The translations under genes and the position numbers were made by a program. Below, one piece after another: positions 33,885-42,082 of a DNA stretch of 50,077 nucleotides. The DNA is from Schlegelella_A sp038241255 (GTDB lineage Bacteria > Pseudomonadota > Gammaproteobacteria > Burkholderiales > Burkholderiaceae_C). Below the pieces are notes generated by a model. That model was not told where the DNA came from and searched no databases. It saw nothing but the letters and a program-made list of their open reading frames with translations. Positions within the stretch are counted from its first letter, which is position 1. Every line of letters starts with the position of its first letter. The stretch spans positions 1-50,077 of the forward strand of contig JBBRFW010000017.1 of assembly GCA_038241255.1 (NCBI GenBank). The letters are read 5' to 3'.

Positions 33885-35019
33885 GAACATCGGCGGCCCG
33901 GCGCGTCGCGGCGCGAGCCGTGAGTTAGAGGCCGACCGCTTCGATCGCATCCTCGTCGTCTGCACCCGCCAGATCGGCGACGTGCTGCTGACGACGCCGC
34001 TCATTCATGCCGCCAAGACGCGCTGGCCCGGCGCGACGATCGACGTCCTCGGCTTCGGCGGCACGCTCGGCATGCTGCGTGGCAATCCCGACGTCGCCAC
34101 GCTGATCGAAGTCCCCGCCGGCAGCGGCTGGTGGGCCTCGCGGCGGCTGCTCGGACGTCTCTGGCGGCGCTACGATCTCGCGCTCATCGCGCAGTATTCC
34201 GACCGCGCGCACCTGTACGGCTTCGCCGCGGCGCGCCGTCGCGCCGGCCAGGTGACCGACGAGGCGAAGTCGTGGTGGAAGCGGGCGCTGCTCGAGCACC
34301 GGGTGCGGATGAACGACGCGCAGTCGCATTCGGTGGTCGAGAAGCTCCGCCTGCTCGCGCCGTGGAGCGCCCCGGCCGGGGCCCGCCTCGTCGCACCGCC
34401 ACCGGCGCCCTTGCCGGCCGAGCTGGCGACGGCGCTGCGGTCTCCCTATGCGGTACTGCACGCGCCGGTGGCAGTCGCCTATAAGGAATGGCCGCTCTCG
34501 CACTGGCACGACCTGATCGCCGCGCTCGTCGGGCGCGGCCTGCAAGTGGTGCTGACTGGCGCGCCTTCGCCGGGTGACAGGGCGCTTGTCGACGCGATCC
34601 GGCTCGGCTTCGCGGGCGATCGGGTGCTCTCCGCGGCCGGCCGCCTTGACCTCAACCAGGTCGGCGCGCTGTTGCGCGGCGCCGCGCTCTACGTCGGCGG
34701 CGACACCTCGATCACCCACCTCGCGGCGGCGTGCGAGATCCCGGTCGTCGCCCTGTACGGGCCGATCAACCCGCGCTACTTCGGGCCGTGGCCACCGAAT
34801 CCGACGCTGGACGTCCCCTATGTGGCGCACGCCCTCGTGCAGCGAGTCGGCATTGTCAGCGTGCTGCAGGGCACGCCGGCGTGTGTGCCCTGCGATCGGG
34901 CCGGTTGCGAGGACCGCAACGACAGCGCCAGCGTCTGCTTGCAGACCATGGCGCCGGCGCGCGTCGTCGCCGAGGTCGACCGCATCCTCGGTCGTACCCC
35001 CTTCGCTGGACGACAATGA
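33877..35019 (+). CDS. glycosyltransferase family 9 (heptosyltransferase-like)
   Basis: A 380-residue GT-B enzyme of family 9, which includes the LPS heptosyltransferases WaaC/WaaF. The N-terminal domain begins at about residue 25 with ILVVCTRQIGDVLLTTPLI, and the donor-binding C-terminal domain has VVLTGAPSPGD and the family motif YVGGDTSITHLAAACEIPVVALYGP. Near the C-terminus a cluster of cysteines (ACVPCDRAGCED) is typical of WaaF-like enzymes. It is first in the polysaccharide operon and overlaps the PIN toxin gene. Acceptor and sugar are unknown. Confidence 0.9.
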   Translation: MPENIGGPARRGASRELEADRFDRILVVCTRQIGDVLLTTPLIHAAKTRWPGATIDVLGFGGTLGMLRGNPDVATLIEVPAGSGWWASRRLLGRLWRRYDLALIAQYSDRAHLYGFAAARRRAGQVTDEAKSWWKRALLEHRVRMNDAQSHSVVEKLRLLAPWSAPAGARLVAPPPAPLPAELATALRSPYAVLHAPVAVAYKEWPLSHWHDLIAALVGRGLQVVLTGAPSPGDRALVDAIRLGFAGDRVLSAAGRLDLNQVGALLRGAALYVGGDTSITHLAAACEIPVVALYGPINPRYFGPWPPNPTLDVPYVAHALVQRVGIVSVLQGTPACVPCDRAGCEDRNDSASVCLQTMAPARVVAEVDRILGRTPFAGRQ

Positions 35020-35023
35020 AGAA

Positions 35024-35845
35024 ATGAGCGCAGGCGATCCGAAAACAACCGGTGAAGCCCGGCACGGCCGCCCGGTCAAGGCCGTCATCCTCGCCGGCGG
35101 CTACGGCAGCCGGCTCGCTGAAGAAACCAGCCTGAGGCCCAAACCGATGATCGAGATCGGCGGCCGGCCGATCCTTTGGCACATCCTCAAGATCTATTCG
35201 GCCAGTGGCGTGAACGACTTCGTGATCTGCTGCGGCTACAAAGGCTATGTGATCAAGGAGTACTTCGCCAACTACTTTCTGCACATGTCGGACGTCACCT
35301 TCGACATGGCGAAGAACACGATGGAAGTGCACCAGAAGAAAGCCGAGCCATGGCGGGTGACCCTCGTCGACACCGGCGAGGATTCGATGACCGGCGGGCG
35401 GCTCAAGCGTATCGCCGCCTACGTGAACGACGAGGACGCGTTCTGCTTCACCTACGGCGACGGCGTAGCCAACATCGATGTCGCAGCGACGATCGCCTTT
35501 CACCGCCGGCACGGCAAGCTGGCGACGATCACGGCGGTGCAGCCGCCCGGCCGATACGGTGCGCTTCAGCTCGATGCCGAGCAAGTGCGAGGCTTCAGCG
35601 AAAAGCCGCGCGGCGAGGGCGGGATGATCAACGGCGGCTTCTTCGTTCTTTCGCCGCGCTGCCTCGACTACATCGCTGGCGACTCGAGCAGCTGGGAAGG
35701 CGAGCCGCTGAGCCGCCTGGCCCGTGAGGGCGAGCTGGTGGCCTTCACCCACACCGGCTTTTGGCAGCCGATGGACACGCTGCGCGAGAAGAACCTCCTC
35801 GAGGAACTCTGGCAGACCGGCCGGGCGCCCTGGAAGACGTGGTGA
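35024..35845 (+). CDS. rfbF: glucose-1-phosphate cytidylyltransferase
   Basis: Makes CDP-glucose from CTP and glucose-1-phosphate, the entry to CDP-deoxysugars; 273 residues against about 257 in the family, the extra being an N-terminal leader. The nucleotidyltransferase motif is KAVILAGGYGSRLAEETSLRPKPMIEIGG (quoted in part: ILAGGYGSRLAEET, then RPKPMIEIGG). YKGYVIKEYFANYF, TLVDTGEDSMTGGRLKR and FCFTYGDGVANID are characteristic of RfbF/DdhA. It follows the family 9 glycosyltransferase by four bases, and its stop overlaps the GTG start of rfbG. Confidence 0.93.
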   Translation: MSAGDPKTTGEARHGRPVKAVILAGGYGSRLAEETSLRPKPMIEIGGRPILWHILKIYSASGVNDFVICCGYKGYVIKEYFANYFLHMSDVTFDMAKNTMEVHQKKAEPWRVTLVDTGEDSMTGGRLKRIAAYVNDEDAFCFTYGDGVANIDVAATIAFHRRHGKLATITAVQPPGRYGALQLDAEQVRGFSEKPRGEGGMINGGFFVLSPRCLDYIAGDSSSWEGEPLSRLAREGELVAFTHTGFWQPMDTLREKNLLEELWQTGRAPWKTW

Positions 35846-36906
35846 GTGAGCGGGCTGACGCCTCGTTCTGGCGCGGTCGGCGGGTACTGCTGACGGGGCA
35901 CACTGGCTTCAAGGGTGCTTGGCTCGCGATCTGGCTCGAGCGGCTCGGCGTCGAGCTGACCGGTGCCGCGCTCGCCCCGGCGACCGAACCGAGCCTGTTC
36001 GATCGTGCCGGCGTCGCACGCGGGTGTCGCAGCGAGATCGTCGATGTCCGCGACGCGGCGGCGCTCGCCGCGTGCGTGCGCGCGGCGCGCCCCCAGGTCG
36101 TCCTCCATCTCGCAGCGCAGGCGCTCGTGCGCAGCAGCTACCGCGAGCCGCTTGCCACTTACGCGACCAACGTGATGGGGACGGCGAACCTGCTCGAGGC
36201 GATCCGCGCTCAGGACGGCGTTAGAGCGGTGGTCGTTGTCACCACCGACAAGGTCTATCGCAACGTCGAGCAGCCGTTGCCCTATCGCGAGCAGGATGCG
36301 CTCGGCGGCCACGACCCCTATAGCGCAAGCAAGGCTGCCGCCGAGATCGTCGCCGCGAGCTACCGCGACGCCTTTCTTGCCCAGCGCAGCGTGGCCCTCG
36401 CCACCGCGCGGGCCGGCAACGTGATCGGCGGCGGCGACTGGGCCGACGATCGCCTGATCCCCGATGCGATCCGGGCCTGGGGTGCCGGCGAGACGCTGCA
36501 CGTGCGACGACCCGGCGCCGTCCGCCCGTGGCAGCACGTTCTGGAACCCCTCTCGGCCTACCTGCGCCTCGCCGAGCGGCTCTGCAGCGAGCCGGCGCGT
36601 GCCGGTGCCTACAACTTCGGCCCGCGGCCGGACGAGGCGGCGAGCGTCGAGAGCGTGATCGTGCGCGCACAGCGGGCATACGGCAGCGGCGCCTGGACGG
36701 TCGGCGACGGCAGCGACGGGCCGCACGAGGCCGGCTGGCTTGCGCTAGAGACGGCGCGCGCGCGCTTCGACCTCGGCATCGCGCCGCGCTGGGACATCGA
36801 CGAGTCGATCGAGCGGACGATGCGCTGGTACCGCGACTTCGCTGCCGGCGTCGATGCGCGCGCTCTGTGCGAGCGCGACATCACCGCCTTTGAGGCCGCG
36901 GCGTGA
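35842..36906 (+). CDS. rfbG: CDP-glucose 4,6-dehydratase
   Basis: Short-chain dehydrogenase-type enzyme that converts CDP-glucose to CDP-4-keto-6-deoxyglucose; 354 residues. The NAD-binding motif is LLTGHTGFKGAWLAIWL, followed by VVLHLAAQALVRSSY; the catalytic Thr is in VVVTTDKVYRN and the Tyr-x3-Lys in HDPYSASKAAAE. ARAGNVIGGGDWADDRLIPD is specific to this dehydratase group. GTG at 35842 overlaps the rfbF stop (GTGA) and its own stop overlaps the next GTG (GTGA), so translation is coupled throughout. Confidence 0.94.
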   Translation: MSERADASFWRGRRVLLTGHTGFKGAWLAIWLERLGVELTGAALAPATEPSLFDRAGVARGCRSEIVDVRDAAALAACVRAARPQVVLHLAAQALVRSSYREPLATYATNVMGTANLLEAIRAQDGVRAVVVVTTDKVYRNVEQPLPYREQDALGGHDPYSASKAAAEIVAASYRDAFLAQRSVALATARAGNVIGGGDWADDRLIPDAIRAWGAGETLHVRRPGAVRPWQHVLEPLSAYLRLAERLCSEPARAGAYNFGPRPDEAASVESVIVRAQRAYGSGAWTVGDGSDGPHEAGWLALETARARFDLGIAPRWDIDESIERTMRWYRDFAAGVDARALCERDITAFEAAA

Positions 36907-37463
36907 GCCGATTCGACGTGGGCGCGACGCCGATCGCGGGCCTGGCGGTCGTCCGGCGCCGGCCGATCGGCGACGCGCGCGGCTCGTTGACGCGCCTGTT
37001 CTGCGCCGACGAGCTCGACGCGGCGGGCTGGCACGGGCCGATCGCGCAGATCAACCTCACGACGACGAGCGAGCGCGGCACCATCCGCGGCATGCACTTC
37101 CAGCATCCACCGCACGCCGAGACCAAGCTCGTCGCCTGCCTGCGCGGCGAGGTCCTGGACATCGTCGTCGACGTCCGGCGCGGCTCGCCGAGCTTCTTGA
37201 GATGGCACGCCGAGCGGCTGTCTTCCGTCAACGGCCTCGCGCTCCTCGTTCCTAAGGGCTGCGCGCACGGCTTCCAGTCGCTCGTCGACAATGTCGAGAT
37301 GCTCTACTTCCACTCGGCGGCGCACGTGCCCGACGCCGAAGACGGACTGAATCCGCTCGACCCGCGCCTGGCGATCGTCTGGCCACTGTCGCCGGTCTCC
37401 CTGTCGGCGCGCGACGCGTCGCGTCCGCTCGTCGGCGACGGCTACGAAGGGGTCGGCGAATGA
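36903..37463 (+). CDS. dTDP-4-dehydrorhamnose 3,5-epimerase family protein
   Basis: A 186-residue cupin-type sugar epimerase (RmlC family). Visible are GDARGSLTRLFCADEL, the active-site region INLTTTSERGTIRGMHFQHPP with catalytic His, KLVACLRGEVLDIVVDVRRGSPSF and LLVPKGCAHGFQSL with the conserved Gly-x-Ala-His. In this operon its substrate is most likely the CDP-4-keto-6-deoxy sugar from RfbG rather than a dTDP sugar; that is inference from neighbours. Whether it epimerises one or two carbons cannot be told. Its stop overlaps the methyltransferase ATG (ATGA). Confidence 0.88.
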   Translation: MSRFDVGATPIAGLAVVRRRPIGDARGSLTRLFCADELDAAGWHGPIAQINLTTTSERGTIRGMHFQHPPHAETKLVACLRGEVLDIVVDVRRGSPSFLRWHAERLSSVNGLALLVPKGCAHGFQSLVDNVEMLYFHSAAHVPDAEDGLNPLDPRLAIVWPLSPVSLSARDASRPLVGDGYEGVGE

Positions 37464-38686
37464 AGTGCCGGCACTGCAGCGCCGCGCTGAAGCTGCCGTT
37501 CCTCGACCTTGGCAGCGCCCCGCCTTCCAATGCCTACCTCAGCGCGCCGGGGCTGCGCGCGCCCGAGGTCTGGTATCCGCTGCGCCTGCTCGTCTGCGAA
37601 CGCTGCTGGCTGGTCCAGACGGAGGACCACGCCGGGCGCGAGGCGCTTTTCGGCGACGACTATGCGTACTTCAGCTCATACTCGTCTTCGTGGCTCGCGC
37701 ACAGCCGCGCTTACGTCTGCGCGATGCGCGAGCGGCTCGCGCTCGACGGGTCGAGCTTGGTCGCCGAGGTCGCCGCCAATGACGGCTACTTGCTGCAGTA
37801 CGTGCGCGATGCCGGCATCCCGTGCTACGGGGTCGAGCCGACCGCGAGCACGGCGGCGGCAGCGCGCCAGCGCGGCATCGATATCGTCGAGCGCTTCTTC
37901 GGCGTCGACCTCGCCGAAGAGCTCGCGGCGGAGGGACGGCAGGTCGACCTGGTTGCGGCCAACAACGTGCTCGCGCACGTCCCCGACATCGACGACTTCG
38001 TGCGCGGCTTCGCCCGCCTGCTCAAGCCGGGTGGCATGGCGACGTTCGAGTTTCCGCATCTGCTGCGGATGGTCCGCCAGCACCAGTTCGACACCGCTTA
38101 CCACGAGCATTATTCGTATCTCTCGCTGACCGCCGTAGAGCGGATCTTCGCCGCCGACGGGCTCGAGGTTTTCGATGTCGAGTCGCTGCCGACGCACGGC
38201 GGCAGCCTGCGCGTCTACGCGCAGCGCGCCGACGCTGGCGCCCGGACCCGAACGCCGGCCGTGGCCGCGCTGCTGCGCGAGGAGGTCGGCGCCGGCATGA
38301 CGAGCGCCGCGTTCTACGCGGGCTTCCAGGGCGCGGCCGATCGCGTCAAGGACGACTTCTGCGCCTTCCTGATCGATGCCCGGCGCCAAGGCAAGCGTGT
38401 TGCCGCGTACGGCGCGGCGGCCAAGGGAAACACGCTCATGAACTACGCCGGCATTCGGCCCGACCTGATCGCCTTTGTCGTCGATCGCAATCCTGCCAAG
38501 CAGGGCAAGTTCATGCCCGGCAGCCGGATCCCGATCGTGGACGAGGCGCGCCTGCATGCCGAGCGTCCCGACTTCGTCGTCCTGCTGCCGTGGAACCTGC
38601 GCAGCGAGCTCGGCGCCCAGCTCGCCGGCGTTCGCGAGTGGGGCGGGCGCTTCGTCGTCGCCGTTCCGGAGCTGCAGACGTGGTGA
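37460..38686 (+). CDS. sugar C-methyltransferase (TylC3-type, three-domain)
   Basis: A 408-residue SAM-dependent methyltransferase of the NDP-sugar C-methyltransferase group. An N-terminal zinc-binding domain has CRHCSAALKLPFLDLG and a second Cys pair in LLVCERCWLVQT. The central SAM domain has VAEVAANDGYLLQYV and NNVLAHVPDIDDFV with the YHEHYSYLSL stretch. The C-terminal domain includes VAAYGAAAKGNTLMNY and VDRNPAKQGKFMPGSRIPI. The family (TylC3, CloU, EvaC) puts a methyl on C3 or C5 of a 4-keto-6-deoxy sugar. Directly following rfbF-rfbG-epimerase, it predicts a branched-chain CDP sugar. Confidence 0.9.
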   Translation: MKCRHCSAALKLPFLDLGSAPPSNAYLSAPGLRAPEVWYPLRLLVCERCWLVQTEDHAGREALFGDDYAYFSSYSSSWLAHSRAYVCAMRERLALDGSSLVAEVAANDGYLLQYVRDAGIPCYGVEPTASTAAAARQRGIDIVERFFGVDLAEELAAEGRQVDLVAANNVLAHVPDIDDFVRGFARLLKPGGMATFEFPHLLRMVRQHQFDTAYHEHYSYLSLTAVERIFAADGLEVFDVESLPTHGGSLRVYAQRADAGARTRTPAVAALLREEVGAGMTSAAFYAGFQGAADRVKDDFCAFLIDARRQGKRVAAYGAAAKGNTLMNYAGIRPDLIAFVVDRNPAKQGKFMPGSRIPIVDEARLHAERPDFVVLLPWNLRSELGAQLAGVREWGGRFVVAVPELQTW

Positions 38687-39795
38687 GGCCGCCGCGGATC
38701 CCGTACACGCGCCCGTCGATCACGGAGCTCGAGGTCGGCTATGCCACCGACGCGGCCCGCCACGGCTGGGGCGAGCGCTGCTACGACTACCTGAACCGCT
38801 TCGAAGCGGGTTTTCGCGAGTACCTGGGCGTCAAGCATGCGATCGCCACTTCGAGCTGCACCGGTGCGCTCCACCTCGGCCTGGCGGCGCTGGGCATCGA
38901 CGAAGGCGACCAGGTCATCCTCGCCGACAGCAACTGGATCGCCTCGGTCGCGCCGGCCGTCCACCTCGGCGCGACGCCGGTCTTCGTCGACATTCTCGAA
39001 GACACTTGGTGCCTCGATCCTGAGCGCGTCGAAGCAGCGATCACAGCCCGCACCAAGGCGATCATCGCCGTTCATCTCTACGGCAACCTCTGCGAGATGG
39101 ATGCGCTCCTGGCAATCGGGCGTGCCCACGGCATCCCGGTGATCGAGGACGCCGCCGAGGCGATCGGCTCGGTCTGGCACGGCCGCCGCGCCGGCAGCCT
39201 CGGCGCCTTCGGCACCTTCTCGTTTCACGGCACCAAGACGCTGGCGACCGGCGAAGGCGGTATGTTCGTGACCAACGACGACGCACTCTACGAGCGCGTG
39301 CTGACGCTGTCGAACCACGGCCGGGCGCGCGGCCAGCTGCGCCAGTTTTGGCCCGATCTGCTCGGCCTCAAATACAAGATGTCGAACGTCCAGGCGGCGA
39401 TCGGTTGCGGCCAGCTCGAGCGGATCGGCGAGCTCGAGGCGCGCAAGCACGACATCCTCGAGCGCTATCGCGAGCTGCTCGGCGGCCTTGACGGCGTCGC
39501 CCTGAACCCTGAGCCGGCGGGGACGCGCAACGGGGCCTGGATGCCGACGGCGGTGTTCGCGGCCGCCACCGGCGTGACGACACCACGTCTGCAGGCGGCC
39601 TTCGCGGCACTCGACATCGACGCGCGCGTGTTTTTCCATCCCCTGTCGAGCCTGCCGATGTTCGCGCCCTGCCCAGGAGGCGCACGCGCCGCCGACATCT
39701 GCCAACGTGCGATCAACCTGCCCAGCTTCCACGACATCAGCAATGACGAACAGCGGCGCGTCGCCGCGCCGTTGCGGGAGATGCTCGGTGCCTGA
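38683..39795 (+). CDS. DegT/DnrJ/EryC1/StrS aminotransferase
   Basis: A 370-residue PLP-dependent sugar aminotransferase. The PLP Lys is in SFHGTKTLATGEGGMFVTND, so it is a true transaminase and not an RfbH-type dehydrase, which has His there. Other landmarks are ATSSCTGALHLGLAALGI, VIEDAAEAIGSVWHGRRAG, HGRARGQLRQFW and YKMSNVQAAIG. GTG at 38683 overlaps the methyltransferase stop (GTGA). It would aminate the keto group (C4 is the obvious choice) of the CDP-6-deoxy sugar. The closest functional analogues are perosamine synthase-like enzymes. Confidence 0.9.
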   Translation: MRPPRIPYTRPSITELEVGYATDAARHGWGERCYDYLNRFEAGFREYLGVKHAIATSSCTGALHLGLAALGIDEGDQVILADSNWIASVAPAVHLGATPVFVDILEDTWCLDPERVEAAITARTKAIIAVHLYGNLCEMDALLAIGRAHGIPVIEDAAEAIGSVWHGRRAGSLGAFGTFSFHGTKTLATGEGGMFVTNDDALYERVLTLSNHGRARGQLRQFWPDLLGLKYKMSNVQAAIGCGQLERIGELEARKHDILERYRELLGGLDGVALNPEPAGTRNGAWMPTAVFAAATGVTTPRLQAAFAALDIDARVFFHPLSSLPMFAPCPGGARAADICQRAINLPSFHDISNDEQRRVAAPLREMLGA

Positions 39796-40438
39796 GAAAC
39801 GCTATGCGCTTTGGGGCTCCGCGGGTCACGCCAAGGTGCTGGCGAGCCTGATCCGCGCGAGCGGCGGCTCCCTCGTCGCGACCTTCGACAACGACCCCGA
39901 CGCCCAGGCGCTTCCGGGCGTGCCGCTCCACCACGGCGACGCCGGCTTTGCCGCCTGGCGCGCAGCGACTCCGGCGGCGGGCGAAGTGCGCGGGTTGGTC
40001 GCGATCGGCGGCGCGCGTGGCGCCGACCGAATCGCGATCCAGCGGCGCATGGCGGCAAGCGGACTCGTCGTCGAGCCGCTCGTCCATCCCGACGCGTCGG
40101 TCTGCACGACGGCGCGCCTCGGCTCGGGAACACAGGTGCTCGCTCGCGCCGTGGTCGCCGCCGACGCGGTGCTCGGAGCCGCCTGCATCGTCAACCACGC
40201 CGCCTCCGTCGACCACGACAGCGTCCTCGGCGACGGCGTTCACGTCGCCCCCGGCGCAACCGTGTGCGGATGCGTCACCATCGGCGAACGCGTCCTGGTC
40301 GGCGCCGGTGCGGTCGTCCTGCCGCGGATCACGATCGGCGCCGACGCAGTGATCGGCGCCGGCGCGGTGGTGACGCGCGATGTTCCGCCGGGAGCGATCG
40401 CAAGCGGCAACCCGGCCCGGATCCGAGTGAAGGAATGA
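39788..40438 (+). CDS. NeuD/PglD-family sugar acyltransferase
   Basis: A 216-residue left-handed beta-helix acetyltransferase. The N-terminal Rossmann-like domain (about 1-85) starts YALWGSAGHAKVLASLI. The hexapeptide-repeat domain (about 90-216) includes IVNHAASVDHDSVLGDGVHV with the catalytic His region, APGATVCGCVTIGERVLVG and IASGNPARI at the end. PglD relatives N-acetylate the 4-amino group of NDP-4-amino-6-deoxy sugars, which fits the aminotransferase just upstream. The GTG start lies eight bases inside the aminotransferase gene. Confidence 0.88.
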   Translation: MPEKRYALWGSAGHAKVLASLIRASGGSLVATFDNDPDAQALPGVPLHHGDAGFAAWRAATPAAGEVRGLVAIGGARGADRIAIQRRMAASGLVVEPLVHPDASVCTTARLGSGTQVLARAVVAADAVLGAACIVNHAASVDHDSVLGDGVHVAPGATVCGCVTIGERVLVGAGAVVLPRITIGADAVIGAGAVVTRDVPPGAIASGNPARIRVKE

Positions 40439-40439
40439 G

Positions 40440-41198
40440 ATGAGCGCCGACGATCCCTACCAGCAGTTCCTGCGTGAAAGCAACGACGAAATCGCCGCGC
40501 AGGGTGCCGACCGGGCGCTGCGCGCCGCATCGAGCGAATGGATGAACCGCGCCAATGCGCGGAAGTACTCGTATCACTTCGAGTGGCTCGGCCGGCCGAT
40601 CATCCAGTACCCGCAGGACATCGTCGCCATGCAGGAGCTGATCTGGCGCGTCCAGCCCGACCTGATCATCGAGACCGGGATCGCCCACGGCGGCTCGCTG
40701 ATCTTCTCGGCGTCGATGCTCGAGGTCAACGCCGCCTGCGGCGGGCCAGCGCAGGCCCGGGTGGTCGGCGTCGACATCGACATCCGAGCCCACAACCGCG
40801 CCGCGATCGAAGCGCACCCGCTGGCGCGGCGGATCCTGATGATCGAGGGATCGAGCATCGACCCGGCGACCGTCGCGAAGGTGGCGGCGGCCGCTGCCGG
40901 CAGCGAGCGCGTCCTGGTCTCGCTCGACAGCAACCATACCCACGCTCACGTCCTCGCAGAGCTCGAGGCGTACGCGCCGATGACCTCGGTAGGCAGCTAC
41001 TGCATCGTGTTCGACACCGTGATCGAGGACATGCCGGCGGCCATGTTTCCCGACCGGCCGTGGGGTCCCGGCGACAACCCGAAAACGGCGCTGCACGACT
41101 ACCTGAAGCAGCATCCAGAGTTCACCATCGACAGAGAGATCGACCACAAGTTAATGATCAGCGTCGCCCCCGAGGGCTACCTGAAGCGCGTCCGCTGA
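40440..41198 (+). CDS. CmcI-family methyltransferase (cephalosporin hydroxylase-like)
   Basis: A 252-residue class I SAM-dependent protein of the CmcI/rhamnosyl O-methyltransferase family. The motif IIETGIAHGGSLIFSASML marks the SAM site, followed by VVGVDIDIRAHNR and VLVSLDSNHTHAHVLAEL with candidate metal-binding residues, then FDTVIEDMP. Such proteins are common in LPS and capsule clusters, where they probably O-methylate a sugar. The ATG begins one base after the acyltransferase stop, and GGAATGAG provides the ribosome site. Confidence 0.87.
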   Translation: MSADDPYQQFLRESNDEIAAQGADRALRAASSEWMNRANARKYSYHFEWLGRPIIQYPQDIVAMQELIWRVQPDLIIETGIAHGGSLIFSASMLEVNAACGGPAQARVVGVDIDIRAHNRAAIEAHPLARRILMIEGSSIDPATVAKVAAAAAGSERVLVSLDSNHTHAHVLAELEAYAPMTSVGSYCIVFDTVIEDMPAAMFPDRPWGPGDNPKTALHDYLKQHPEFTIDREIDHKLMISVAPEGYLKRVR

Positions 41199-41199
41199 G

Positions 41200-42078
41200 G
41201 TGAGCGCGAGCCGGCCGGGGCTGGTCTACGCCTGTATCACCCACGTCCCGCTCTGGCTCGAGCCGCCGCCGTGGGTGACGACGATCCGGCTCGGCGACGC
41301 ACAGCGGTCGGGCGGGCTCGACCTGCGCGAGCTGGCGCCGGAGTGGGAACCCCATCACCCGGCGCTGGGTGGCACCGCCGGCAGCTTCGCGCTCAGGCGT
41401 TACCTCCTCGCGCAGCGGCCCGACGCCACCCGTGTCGGAATCTGCCAGTACCGCAAGTTCGTCTCGCGCGAGCGGATCAGCGGCGTCGTTGATCCCAAGT
41501 ACCGGTCGATGGACGTCGTGCCGATCGCGTCGTTGCGCGGCGACGCCTTAGGGCGCCACCTTGATCCGGGCGAGCGCGCGTTCGTCGTCAGCGCGCCGCT
41601 GTGCTTCACGCGCGTGCCCTGGTATCGGCGCGGCTACCTGAAAGAGTACGCGCGCGACCACCACGTCGCAGACTTGCTGCGCTTCGCGGCCGAGGCGGTC
41701 GAGCAGGGCGTCCTCGCCGAGCGTGAGGTCGAGCGCTTCTTCGCCGAGGACGTCATCGTTCCCGGCGGGATCGAGCTCGGCGTCTACCCGGCCAGCTTCT
41801 GGATCGAGGGCATCGGCCGGATCGAGAGCGTGGTGCGGGCCTGCGTCGAACGCTATCCGGCGGCGCGCGACGGTCACCAGAAGCGCGCCTGGTCGTTCTG
41901 TGCCGAGCGACTCGGCAGCTGGCTTCTCCTGAGGCACCTCCGCGACGAAGCGGCGCAAGGTTGGCTGACGCGCCACTCGCAACTCGCCAATCGCCACGCC
42001 TGGCAGCGGCGCGCGGTGGGCCAGCTCAACCTCGTCGCCCGCGAGGGGATCCATAGCGGCTACGTCGCCGGGAGCTGA
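41200..42078 (+). CDS. hypothetical protein, distantly DUF4422-like
   Basis: A 292-residue protein last in the polysaccharide operon, starting at GTG one base after the CmcI stop. It has no signal peptide or membrane segment. VGICQYRKFVSRERI resembles the conserved 'IGLCHYRRY' stretch of DUF4422, a family of putative exopolysaccharide glycosyltransferases, and the spaced VIVPGGIELGVYPASFW and CAERLGSWLLLRHL regions are compatible. The match is by eye and weak. It may be a glycosyltransferase for the sugar assembled upstream, but I would not assert that. Confidence 0.6.
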   Translation: MSASRPGLVYACITHVPLWLEPPPWVTTIRLGDAQRSGGLDLRELAPEWEPHHPALGGTAGSFALRRYLLAQRPDATRVGICQYRKFVSRERISGVVDPKYRSMDVVPIASLRGDALGRHLDPGERAFVVSAPLCFTRVPWYRRGYLKEYARDHHVADLLRFAAEAVEQGVLAEREVERFFAEDVIVPGGIELGVYPASFWIEGIGRIESVVRACVERYPAARDGHQKRAWSFCAERLGSWLLLRHLRDEAAQGWLTRHSQLANRHAWQRRAVGQLNLVAREGIHSGYVAGS

Positions 42079-42082
42079 GCAA

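Noticed and set aside
35014..35025. A three-codon ATG-AAG-AAA-TGA mini-frame before rfbF
   Set aside because: It overlaps the end of the glycosyltransferase gene and has no separate ribosome site; likely chance.
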